Part shown: one piece after another, positions 56,328 through 64,000 of the stretch
Layout: the number at the start of each line of letters is the position of its first letter
How positions within the stretch are numbered: the first letter of the stretch is position 1
Assembly: GCF_002954715.1 (NCBI RefSeq)
Contig: NZ_MSCP01000001.1
Location: 1,520,118 to 1,584,117 of the forward strand
Reading direction: 5' to 3'
DNA length: 64,000 nt
From: Aliivibrio sifiae
Lineage (GTDB): Bacteria; Pseudomonadota; Gammaproteobacteria; Enterobacterales; Vibrionaceae
Program-made: the position numbers and the translations under genes
Notes under the pieces: model-generated
What the model saw: the letters and a program-made list of their open reading frames with translations, nothing else
What the model was told of the DNA's origin: nothing
Database searches by the model: none

Positions 56328-59300
56328 ATGGAACATTCAAAGTTAAAAAGAAAACATAATTATAAATTTACCCTCTCTACACTCACCCTTTCTTGTTTAA
56401 TGGCATTTAATGCTCAAGCAGCGGTAGATTGTACTCCTCTTGAATCATGGGATGCTGGCAAAGTTTATAACGGTGGAGAAGAAGTAAAACAAGGCACTAA
56501 TGCCTATAAAGCAAAGTATTGGACCCAAAATAACGACCCTGCGACTGCTGGCGAATGGGGAGCATGGCAAGATTTAGGCGTTTGTTCTGGTGAAGCAGCT
56601 AATGTCGCTCCAACCGTTGATTTAACGTCTCCTAGCACAACAGATAAAATAACAACAGGGGATGTTGTTACATTAACCGCATCTGCATCTGACAGTGATG
56701 GTTCAATATCTCGCGTTGATTTTTCTGTTGATGGATCTGTAATAGCATCATCAACGACTTCCCCTTATAGTGCTGTTTGGACTGCAATTGAAGGTTCTCA
56801 TACCTTCAGTGCTCAATCTTATGATGATAAAGGTGCAGTCAGCACGACAAGCTCTGTTGTTGTAGCTGTAACAGGGACTCCAACTGACAATATTGCACCA
56901 ACAGCAAGTTTAAGCTTATCTGCATCAAGTGTAGAGCTTGGCGCTGCAGTTACACTAACTGCTAATGCGACAGATTCTGACGGTACAATCGATAAAGTTG
57001 ATTTCTATATCAACAACACTCTTGTTGGTACAACCGCTACTGCACCTTACATCCTACAATATAAAACAACTGCCGCAGGTTCACTGTCTGTTTATGCAAA
57101 GGCAACGGATAACTTAGGGGCTTCTACTAATTCAGCCGCATCTACGTTAACTGTAACTAGCTCTCTTCCTATTGCGGATAATTGCCGCCCTGATGGTTTA
57201 TACCAAACAGAAGGTGTTACCGTTCCTTACTGTACGACTTATGACAAAGAAGGTCGTGAGTTAATGGGAGCTGACCACCCTCGTCGTGTTATTGGTTACT
57301 TCACAAGCTGGCGAGATGGCGGTGATGAACAAAATAGCTATTTAGTAAAAGATATTCCTTGGGAGCAATTAACACACATAAACTATGCATTTGTGAGTAT
57401 TGGTTCTGATGGCAAGGTTAATGTTGGTGATGTTACCGATCCAAATAATGCGGCAACGGGTAAAGAATGGGCAGGAGTTGAAATTGACCCAACACTAGGC
57501 TTTAAAGGTCATTTTGGTGCACTCGCAACTGCAAAAGAAAAGCATGGCGTTAAAACCTTGATCTCTATTGGGGGCTGGGCTGAAACTGGCGGTCACTTTG
57601 GGTCTGATGGTAATCGTGTTGCTGATGGTGGGTTCTATACCATGACAACTAACGCCGATGGCAGCATCAACCATGCAGGTATTGAGAAATTTGCTGCATC
57701 TGCTGTTGAAATGATGCGTAAATACAAGTTTGATGGTTTGGATATTGATTACGAATACCCAACGTCAATGGCTGGCGCAGGTAACCCTGATGATAAAGGC
57801 TTCATGGAGCCACGTCGTCAATATTTATGGGCATCATACCAAGTATTAATGAAAACACTTCGTGAAAAACTGGATGCTATATCTGCACAAGATGGCCAGC
57901 ATTATATGCTAACTATCGCAGCGCCATCTTCTGGTTATTTATTACGTGGAATGGAAACCTTTGATGTAACTCAATACTTAGATTACGTAAATATCATGTC
58001 TTATGACTTACACGGTGCTTGGAATGACCATGTTGGCCATAATGCGGCATTGTATGATACAGGTAAAGATTCAGAATTAGCTCAGTGGAACGTTTATGGT
58101 ACTGAAGCTTATGGTGGTATCGGTTATCTAAATACTGACTGGGCTTATCATTACTTCCGTGGTTCAATGCCTGCTGGTCGTATCAATATTGGGGTTCCTT
58201 ATTATACTCGTGGTTGGCAAGGTGTTACTGGTGGTGAGAATGGTTTATGGGGTCGTGCTCCATTACCAGATCAAGCTCAATGTGATGCAGGTACTGGTGA
58301 GGGTGAGAAAAACAACTGTGGTTACGGTGCATTAGGTATCGATAACATGTGGCATGATAAGAATTCATACGGCCAAGAAATGGGCGCAGGCTCTAACCCT
58401 ATGTGGCATGCTAAAAACCTTCAAGAAGGGATCTTTGGTTCTTACTCAAATATCTATGGTTTAGACCCAGCTAATGATCCAGCCGATCAGTTAGTCGGTA
58501 CTTACACTCGCCATTACGATAGCGTCGCTGTAGCACCATGGTTATGGAATGCAGAGAAGAAAGTTTTCCTATCTACTGAAGATAAAGACTCTATTAACGT
58601 AAAAGCTGACTATGTTATTGACCAAGAAATCGGTGGCATCATGTTCTGGGAACTTGCAGGCGATTACAACTGTTATGTTCTAGATGCTAATGGTAACCGA
58701 ACGTCTGTAGATGCTACTGAAGCGGCTTGTCAAACTGGTAATGGTGAGTACCACATGGGTAACACCATGACTAAAGCGATTTACGAGAAATTTAAATCGG
58801 CAACACCATATGGTAATACAGTCGCTACAGGAGCAATTCCATCTGAAACGGTTGATATTGCGGTAAGTGTAGGTGGATTTAAAGTGGGTGATCAAAACTA
58901 CCCAATTAATCCAAAAATCAACTTTACCAATAACACAGGTCAAGATATTCCAGGAGGAACAGAGTTCCAATTCGATATCCCAGTATCTGCACCTGATAAT
59001 GCAAAAGATCAATCAGGTGGTGGTTTACAAGTAATTGCTTCTGGTCATACTCGTGCTAATAACATCGGCGGCTTAGATGGAGCAATGCACCGAGTAGCCT
59101 TTACTCTTCCTGCATGGAAAGCACTTCCTGCTGGTGGTGTATATGAATTAGATATGGTTTATTATCTACCTATTTCGGGCCCTGCAAACTACACCGTTAC
59201 AATCAATAACATTGATTATGCCTTTAAATTTGAGCAACCAGACCTACCATTAGCTGACTTATCTTCAGGTGGAAATACAGGCGGTGGTGATAATGGCGGA

Positions 59301-59495
59301 ACACCTGATGCAGGTTGTGATGCTACCGGTCTAGTTACTTACCCTGATCTTCCACAAAAAGATTGGGCTGGTAATCCAAGCCATGCAAATACTGGTGACA
59401 AAATCATCAGCAACAATGTCATTTACCAAGCAAATTGGTGGACAGCTGCTGCGCCAGGAAGTGATGGAAGCTGGACAAAAATGTGTAATATTTAA
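56328..59495 (+). CDS. Secreted multidomain GH18 chitinase
   Basis: This 1055-residue chitinase should hydrolyse chitin outside the cell. After an extended signal peptide (cleavage near AQAAVDC) come an N-terminal CBM5/12-type module (about 33-90: [22 protein letters not shown]), two Ig-like/PKD-type repeats (about 95-180 and 190-280), a GH18 catalytic domain (about 315-800) with the catalytic motif [10 protein letters not shown], a C-terminal chitinase domain (about 850-980), a Gly-rich linker and a second CBM5/12 module (about 1000-1055, with [15 protein letters not shown]). Two chitin-binding modules at opposite ends are notable. A terminator follows. Confidence 0.93.
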   Translation: MEHSKLKRKHNYKFTLSTLTLSCLMAFNAQAAVDCTPLESWDAGKVYNGGEEVKQGTNAYKAKYWTQNNDPATAGEWGAWQDLGVCSGEAANVAPTVDLTSPSTTDKITTGDVVTLTASASDSDGSISRVDFSVDGSVIASSTTSPYSAVWTAIEGSHTFSAQSYDDKGAVSTTSSVVVAVTGTPTDNIAPTASLSLSASSVELGAAVTLTANATDSDGTIDKVDFYINNTLVGTTATAPYILQYKTTAAGSLSVYAKATDNLGASTNSAASTLTVTSSLPIADNCRPDGLYQTEGVTVPYCTTYDKEGRELMGADHPRRVIGYFTSWRDGGDEQNSYLVKDIPWEQLTHINYAFVSIGSDGKVNVGDVTDPNNAATGKEWAGVEIDPTLGFKGHFGALATAKEKHGVKTLISIGGWAETGGHFGSDGNRVADGGFYTMTTNADGSINHAGIEKFAASAVEMMRKYKFDGLDIDYEYPTSMAGAGNPDDKGFMEPRRQYLWASYQVLMKTLREKLDAISAQDGQHYMLTIAAPSSGYLLRGMETFDVTQYLDYVNIMSYDLHGAWNDHVGHNAALYDTGKDSELAQWNVYGTEAYGGIGYLNTDWAYHYFRGSMPAGRINIGVPYYTRGWQGVTGGENGLWGRAPLPDQAQCDAGTGEGEKNNCGYGALGIDNMWHDKNSYGQEMGAGSNPMWHAKNLQEGIFGSYSNIYGLDPANDPADQLVGTYTRHYDSVAVAPWLWNAEKKVFLSTEDKDSINVKADYVIDQEIGGIMFWELAGDYNCYVLDANGNRTSVDATEAACQTGNGEYHMGNTMTKAIYEKFKSATPYGNTVATGAIPSETVDIAVSVGGFKVGDQNYPINPKINFTNNTGQDIPGGTEFQFDIPVSAPDNAKDQSGGGLQVIASGHTRANNIGGLDGAMHRVAFTLPAWKALPAGGVYELDMVYYLPISGPANYTVTINNIDYAFKFEQPDLPLADLSSGGNTGGGDNGGTPDAGCDATGLVTYPDLPQKDWAGNPSHANTGDKIISNNVIYQANWWTAAAPGSDGSWTKMCNI

Positions 59496-59517
59496 TCCTA
59501 TTTAACCATTAAAATCA

Positions 59518-59545
59518 AAAGAGCAGCATAATCGCTGCTCTTTTT
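59518..59545 (+). terminator. Terminator of the chitinase gene
   Basis: AAAGAGCAGC/GCTGCTCTTT forms a 10-bp stem with a 6-base loop and a T-run, about 20 bases after the stop codon. Confidence 0.9.
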
Positions 59546-59571
59546 ATGCTCACGAATAAATCAACTAAGCA

Positions 59572-62058
59572 TTAGTTTTTTAAATATTTAACACAAAGAT
59601 CATCAATAGACAGCGGCTTATCAAAGAAATACCCTTGTGCTAAATCACATTTATATTCTACTAATTTATCTAACTGATCTTTTGTTTCAATCCCCTCAGC
59701 AACGACTTTCATTTGACATGAAGCACCTATCGCAATAATCGCTTTAACTAAAGTTTCACTTTGCTGATTTATAAACAAACTATTAATGAAGCTGCGATCT
59801 ATCTTAATCTCTGTGATCGGTAAAATATTTAAGTAGCTTAATGATGAATAGCCAGTACCAAAATCATCCAAAGAAATACCAAAACCTAATTCTTGTAGTT
59901 GCTTGAGAATAGGTGAAACATCCTCTAAATCACTAATGAGGATATTTTCAGTAATTTCCAATGTAATTCTAGGTATATCAATGCCTGTAGCACTAACAAT
60001 GGATTTTATCCTTTGCATAAAATCACTTTTAATCAGCTGCCTAGGAGATAGGTTGACCGAGATTGTCGTTGCATCGATGCCATTAGGCATAAATTTCAGC
60101 ATATCTTCACAAGCTTGTTGTAATACAAAATCGCCTATCTCATCAATAATCCCAATCTCTTCAGCAACCGCAATAAAATCTACAGGAGAAACAAAACCTA
60201 ACGTTTTATTATACCAACGAGACAATGCTTCTACGCCATACAGTTGACCCGTTTTAATATCAATTTGCGGTTGATAAACTACTGATATTTCATTATTAAT
60301 CAGTGCCGTTCGAAGTTCTTCTTCTAAACTAAATTCATAATTCACTTGAGCATCAATCGTATGATCAAAAAATAAAGCAGAGCCCTTTTGCTTTGCTTTT
60401 GATTTATATAAAACAATGTCTGCTTTAGAAATCAAATCAAGTGAGTTATCCGCGTCACTTGGGTACATCGTTACACCAATACTACAACTTGTAATGATCG
60501 CCTTACCATTAATAGAAAAGCTGTTTTTGAATACAGATTGAATCGCCTCTACTCTCTTTTCAGCCTCTTCTTTTGAACTCAATAACGGAAAGCAAAATAC
60601 AAATTCATCACCACCAAAGCGAGATACCATGTCATCATGCTTAAGTAAGGTATCGAATTTCTGACTGATTTGTTTTAATAAGATATCACCCACTTCATGG
60701 CCAAAATGGTCATTTATCTTCTTAAAATCATCTAAGTCGACAAACATTACCGCCAAGTATTGATCTAATTCCTTAGCCCGTTGAATTCCCTTCTCTATTT
60801 TAGATTCTAACAACACTCGATTGGGCAGCTGTGTTAAAGCATCATGCAAAGCCATATGCTGCATTTTATTTTTTGTTTTTTCTAATAACGTAAAATCACT
60901 ATGAATACGTTTTTTAAATCGATTAAAGCGCATACCAATATACTTACTAACACTTAAAGATAAGATAGTTAATACCAACGCTAAAATTAAGGTAAGTAAC
61001 AAAATTTTAGTTAAAGCTATTTTATTTTGTTGCAGTAATAGTGTCTCTTTCTCTTCTAAAAGTCGTTTATTTTCATCCGTATAAACCCCAGCACCAATGA
61101 CCCAACCCCATTCATTGTATTCTTTAATAAAACTCAATTTTTCTGCTTGTTCTGCCGTTCTGGGTTTAAATGCACTAATGTATTGCATATACCCTCCACC
61201 ATTATGCGCTAAGGTAAGCATTTTTTGAGTTATTGGGCCTTTATTTGGTGAGTCTTTACTGTATTTGTTTGGATCAATCTTGGATTTATTATAATGAGCG
61301 AGCGTATTCCCATATTGATCGAGCAAAAAGATATACCCACTTTCACCAAATCGAACTTCAGAGATCCACCTAAGTAATTTTTCTTTTATATCTTCTTCTA
61401 CATTGACAATGTACTCACCGGTACCGATATAAAAATTTAATGGCTCAAACCACTTTGCATAACCAATCTTTTCAAATTCTTGATCTTTAATGTCAGGTTT
61501 GGGATACCACCAACGGCTAAAACCTTCTCCTTTTTCTTTCATTAGATCGATGTAATTCTTTACTGGATAAGACCCACGTACATCTTGGACATGTAATAAA
61601 TTCTTTCCTTCTAAGTCAGGAAAAATAGGATGCATTAAATTATGTCCATCCATCCCATAAATAAAGAAATAACCGCGTCCATCATTAAAGCGAGACTGTC
61701 TTAATGCATTAGTAATAAGCTCCATTATTTCACTTTTTGGCTTATCTTTATTTTTCTGGTAAATAAAACTTACTGTTTTAAATGCATCATCCACTCGTAA
61801 TTTAATTGAACGCTTTAATGTTGCTTCAGTTAAGTTACGTTGATAGCTAATCTGCTGATAAATAGTATCAACCTGATGCTTAATACGGTTCTTCTCTTTT
61901 TCTACAGACTCACTGTGTAAAGAAGCGATTAATGTTTCAACTTTCGATCTATTCTCATGAATAATGATCGCATTCAACACAAAAGTGAAAATACCAATCA
62001 ATACGACAGGCATAAGTGAGATCAACGTTAATAGCTTTTTATCAGATCGGCGTTGCAT
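59572..62058 (-). CDS. Cache-GGDEF-EAL c-di-GMP metabolic enzyme
   Basis: This 828-residue membrane protein makes or degrades c-di-GMP. It has two membrane segments (about 12-32 and 350-372) around a periplasmic double Cache-like sensor (GRGYFFIYGMDGHNLMHP and GYIFLLDQYGNTLAHY). The GGDEF domain has an intact active site RFGGDEFVFCF, and the EAL domain has YGVEALSRW, DDFGTGYSSLSYL, KIDRSFI and VAEGIETKD, so both activities are possible. The Cache repeats are of the type that senses small carboxylates. It lies next to the chitinase but is transcribed in the opposite direction. Confidence 0.92.
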   Translation of the reverse strand: MQRRSDKKLLTLISLMPVVLIGIFTFVLNAIIIHENRSKVETLIASLHSESVEKEKNRIKHQVDTIYQQISYQRNLTEATLKRSIKLRVDDAFKTVSFIYQKNKDKPKSEIMELITNALRQSRFNDGRGYFFIYGMDGHNLMHPIFPDLEGKNLLHVQDVRGSYPVKNYIDLMKEKGEGFSRWWYPKPDIKDQEFEKIGYAKWFEPLNFYIGTGEYIVNVEEDIKEKLLRWISEVRFGESGYIFLLDQYGNTLAHYNKSKIDPNKYSKDSPNKGPITQKMLTLAHNGGGYMQYISAFKPRTAEQAEKLSFIKEYNEWGWVIGAGVYTDENKRLLEEKETLLLQQNKIALTKILLLTLILALVLTILSLSVSKYIGMRFNRFKKRIHSDFTLLEKTKNKMQHMALHDALTQLPNRVLLESKIEKGIQRAKELDQYLAVMFVDLDDFKKINDHFGHEVGDILLKQISQKFDTLLKHDDMVSRFGGDEFVFCFPLLSSKEEAEKRVEAIQSVFKNSFSINGKAIITSCSIGVTMYPSDADNSLDLISKADIVLYKSKAKQKGSALFFDHTIDAQVNYEFSLEEELRTALINNEISVVYQPQIDIKTGQLYGVEALSRWYNKTLGFVSPVDFIAVAEEIGIIDEIGDFVLQQACEDMLKFMPNGIDATTISVNLSPRQLIKSDFMQRIKSIVSATGIDIPRITLEITENILISDLEDVSPILKQLQELGFGISLDDFGTGYSSLSYLNILPITEIKIDRSFINSLFINQQSETLVKAIIAIGASCQMKVVAEGIETKDQLDKLVEYKCDLAQGYFFDKPLSIDDLCVKYLKN

Positions 62059-62353
62059 ACTCTCTCATTCATAAATATAAAATAAACGTCCAATAATAAT
62101 AAATTCACAGTGAAATAACATCTTTATTACTATTAATATTGTAAATAACGACAATAGGCGTGAGCCATGCCAAAGGTATATGGTCTAATTACTGAAAATA
62201 AGAAGGAAAAGTAGACAATTAGTATGAGATACCTGCTTTGAATCTGAGAAGAAAAATAAAAAAAAGGATTTTGATTTGGTATCCTTCCTTTCTTCGTACT
62301 AAATTAGTTACTTAAACTATCACTGTTTAATTGTGATTATTCTGAGGTATTAA

Positions 62354-62746
62354 ATGAAACGATCTACATTATTAGCACTTTCTTCAATTGTACTGTTCAC
62401 AGCAGGATGCTCTCAGCAAACAGAACAAACTCCACCACTCTCTTCTGATAACACCAATCCGCTATGTAACGTCGATAACGGAATGGCTGGAGGTTGGGTG
62501 ACATCAACAGTGACACCTGAAGTGGAAGCCGCACTGGATCATGTATTAGGAATGATGAATACATCAGCCAAATTAAAACAAATTCTAGATGTGAAAACTC
62601 AAGTCGTTAGCGGCATTAATTACGCAATCGATTTTGAATTAGACGATGGACAAGTCTGGAATACTAAAGTGTTCAGAAGTTTAAATGGCAAATTCAAAAT
62701 GACTCAACCAGCCCAACAAGGCAGTTTCACTCAAGATTGTCAGTAA
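62354..62746 (+). CDS. Small lipoprotein with cystatin-like domain
   Basis: The 130-residue protein has a signal peptide ending with lipobox LFTAGC and a mature part that looks cystatin-like (MAGGWVTSTVTPEVEAALD, VKTQVVSGINYAIDFELDDG with the QVVSGxNY pattern of cystatins). Such proteins may inhibit cysteine proteases or bind peptides, but the function here is not established. It precedes the DUF333 lipoprotein in the same direction. Confidence 0.72.
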   Translation: MKRSTLLALSSIVLFTAGCSQQTEQTPPLSSDNTNPLCNVDNGMAGGWVTSTVTPEVEAALDHVLGMMNTSAKLKQILDVKTQVVSGINYAIDFELDDGQVWNTKVFRSLNGKFKMTQPAQQGSFTQDCQ

Positions 62747-62750
62747 TTAA

Positions 62751-62776
62751 TATTTTATATTTTATATTTTATATTT
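62751..62776 (+). repeat. Seven-base tandem repeat upstream of the DUF333 gene
   Basis: TATTTTA is repeated about 3.7 times between the two lipoprotein genes, ending just before the AAGAGG ribosome binding site of the DUF333 gene. Copy-number changes by slipped-strand mispairing would alter the spacing of upstream signals, a known phase-variation mechanism. Confidence 0.7.
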
Positions 62777-62789
62777 AAGAGGATTTTTT

Positions 62790-63152
62790 ATGTTTAAGAA
62801 AACAGCAATTACATTTGGCTTACTTATCTCTCTTGCTGCTTGTAGTTCTACCGTACCTAAAGAACCAGAAAAGGCGAATATGGCCAACCCTGCCGCTGAA
62901 TTTTGTGCTGAGCGCGGAACATATGATTTAGATTCAGGTAATTGCACATTAAACAATGGTGATGTAATTAACGCTTGGGAATATTACCGTAGCCAGAAGC
63001 ACACCATGACAAAACCTGTCGGTAAGCCGAACCCAGCAGCTGCTTATTGTATTGAGCAAGAAGGCGCTTACAATTTAGATAACAGCGACTGTACATTAAA
63101 AACGGGTGAAGTGGTTAATGCGTGGGATTTTTACCGTAGCAACCAAAAGTAA
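62790..63152 (+). CDS. DUF333 lipoprotein with two tandem domains
   Basis: The 120-residue lipoprotein has a signal peptide with lipobox LAACSS and two DUF333 domains (NPAAEFCAERGTYDLDSGNC..DVINAWEYYRS and NPAAAYCIEQEGAYNLDNSDC..EVVNAWDFYRS), each with a conserved Cys pair. Members are often annotated as 'putative hemolysin', but no lytic activity is established. E. coli relatives are single-domain; the duplication here is a local feature. It is preceded by AAGAGG at good spacing. Confidence 0.88.
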   Translation: MFKKTAITFGLLISLAACSSTVPKEPEKANMANPAAEFCAERGTYDLDSGNCTLNNGDVINAWEYYRSQKHTMTKPVGKPNPAAAYCIEQEGAYNLDNSDCTLKTGEVVNAWDFYRSNQK

Positions 63153-63190
63153 TATCGATTTATCCCCTATAATTTTTATCGATATATATT

Positions 63191-63215
63191 AAGGCTGTTT
63201 TTTCAGCCTTTTTTA
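63191..63215 (+). terminator. Terminator of the DUF333 gene
   Basis: AAGGCTG/CAGCCTT with a 6-base loop of T and a T-run after it. It lies about 40 bases after the stop codon. Confidence 0.88.
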
Positions 63216-63284
63216 TACCTTTTCTTTTACTGATACCTAATCTCATTTAGAATGCATCCATTGCTTATATTATATGGATGAATC

Positions 63285-64000
63285 ATGTCATATTTACTTT
63301 CTATTACCTTACTCTGGGCCTTTTCTTTTAGCTTGATCGGCGTGTATTTAGCTGGCCAAGTAGATGCTTGGTTCTCTGTTTTAATGCGTATTAGTTTGGC
63401 TACTCTTGTTTTTCTTCCTTTTTTACGTCCCAAAAAAGTACCATTACCTATTGCATTTAAACTCATGCTAATTGGCGCAATACAGCTTGGCTTAATGTAT
63501 GTATTTTACTACCAATCTTTTCTTTATCTGACTGTACCTGAGGTTTTATTATTTACCGTGATGACACCTATTTATATCACTCTATTAAATGATGCTTTTG
63601 AAGGTAGGTTTCACCCTAATTTCATGATCAGTGCTGTTATCGCAACACTTGGAGCGATCGCTATTCGCTATAATGGGATTGATTCAGGATTCTTATTAGG
63701 CTTTGCGACGGTTCAAGGGGCAAATCTTTGCTTTGCTACAGGTCAAGTCTGTTACAAACGCTTAATGAAAGATCAGGACATTGAACAAAAAACAGTCTTT
63801 GGCTTCTTTTTTATTGGTGCCCTTATCATCGCGTCAGTTTGCTATGCACTCTTTGGTAACAGTGAAAAATTACCAACAACAATGACACAATGGGGTGTAT
63901 TGGTTTATTTAGGAACTATCGCTTCCGGCATTGGATATTTCATGTGGAATAAAGGGGCGACACAAGTCAATGTTGGCGTATTAGCCGTGATGAATAACCT
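63285..64000 (+). CDS. EamA-family (DMT superfamily) transporter, partial
   Basis: The frame opens at ATG 63285 and runs off the right edge with 238 complete codons visible. It has repeated hydrophobic segments consistent with a ten-helix DMT/EamA permease (MSYLLSITLLWAFSFSLIGV, LGLMYVFYYQSFLYL, PIYITLL, GTIASGIGYFMWNKGA). The pattern resembles the carboxylate/amino acid/amine transporter subgroup. Substrate unknown. Confidence 0.82.
   Translation, partial: MSYLLSITLLWAFSFSLIGVYLAGQVDAWFSVLMRISLATLVFLPFLRPKKVPLPIAFKLMLIGAIQLGLMYVFYYQSFLYLTVPEVLLFTVMTPIYITLLNDAFEGRFHPNFMISAVIATLGAIAIRYNGIDSGFLLGFATVQGANLCFATGQVCYKRLMKDQDIEQKTVFGFFFIGALIIASVCYALFGNSEKLPTTMTQWGVLVYLGTIASGIGYFMWNKGATQVNVGVLAVMNN

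Noticed and set aside
63227-63466. Minus-strand frame of 79 residues over the EamA gene start
   Set aside because: It is antisense to a clear transporter gene and shows no protein-like features.

Overview
The window is chromosomal DNA from a low-GC gammaproteobacterium, most likely an Aliivibrio (Vibrio fischeri group). The indicators are a Vibrionaceae-type his operon with a histidine leader peptide, OmpU-like porins, a GH18 chitinase with two CBM5/12 modules, Vibrio-type 4.5S RNA, and many c-di-GMP genes. This placement rests on recognised protein families, not on a database search.

Layout. Bases 1-8131 (minus strand) hold a partial RluA-type pseudouridine synthase and the complete operon hisL-G-D-C-B-H-A-F-IE with its attenuator. 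Bases 8298-11680 hold two porin genes that share a promoter and 5' leader, with a DUF2057 gene between them. Bases 12011-15792 (plus) hold dinG, a TSUP permease, priC and rsmS. Bases 16067-36326 (plus) are one continuous type VI secretion cluster: tssA,B,C,E,F,G, clpV, a sigma-54 activator, a tiny lipoprotein, fha, tssJ,K,L,M, and a PP2C phosphatase/Ser-Thr kinase pair. Hcp, VgrG and PAAR genes are absent. Two minus-strand genes follow: a PAS-GGDEF sensor and a DUF481 protein with a frameshifted signal peptide.

Bases 39445-54711 form a mobile-element stack downstream of ffs. A tnsABC set with CAST-like protein sizes sits directly against the 3' end of ffs, with three TnsB-site-like repeats, but no tniQ/tnsD, cas genes or CRISPR array. 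Behind it lies a two-gene operon (HEAT-like protein plus PD-(D/E)xK-like protein) that looks like a defence module. The HEAT gene is split by a second element, 45419-54175 (8757 bp), with 27-bp TGT...ACA terminal inverted repeats, a 5-bp target duplication (CTAAC) and three TnsB-like sites per end, arranged asymmetrically as in Tn7. Rejoining the gene across one CTAAC copy restores the reading frame exactly. This inner element has no transposase. Its cargo is a compact metabolic cluster: ArgC-like reductase, LysR regulator, E1/ThiF-like adenylyltransferase, GNAT, amino-acid-type 2OG-Fe oxygenase, [2Fe-2S] ferredoxin, membrane desaturase, FMN-binding PNPOx-like protein and haem-oxygenase-like diiron oxidase. 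I infer that it builds or modifies a small amino-acid-derived molecule; I do not recognise the product. This is the most novel part of the window.

The right boundary of the outer element is a scar: the HEAT gene runs into an Old Yellow Enzyme fragment lacking both ends, which is fused in frame to a type IV pilin. From 56328 the window returns to ordinary genes: chitinase, a Cache-GGDEF-EAL protein, two small lipoproteins (one behind a 7-bp tandem repeat) and a partial EamA-family transporter.
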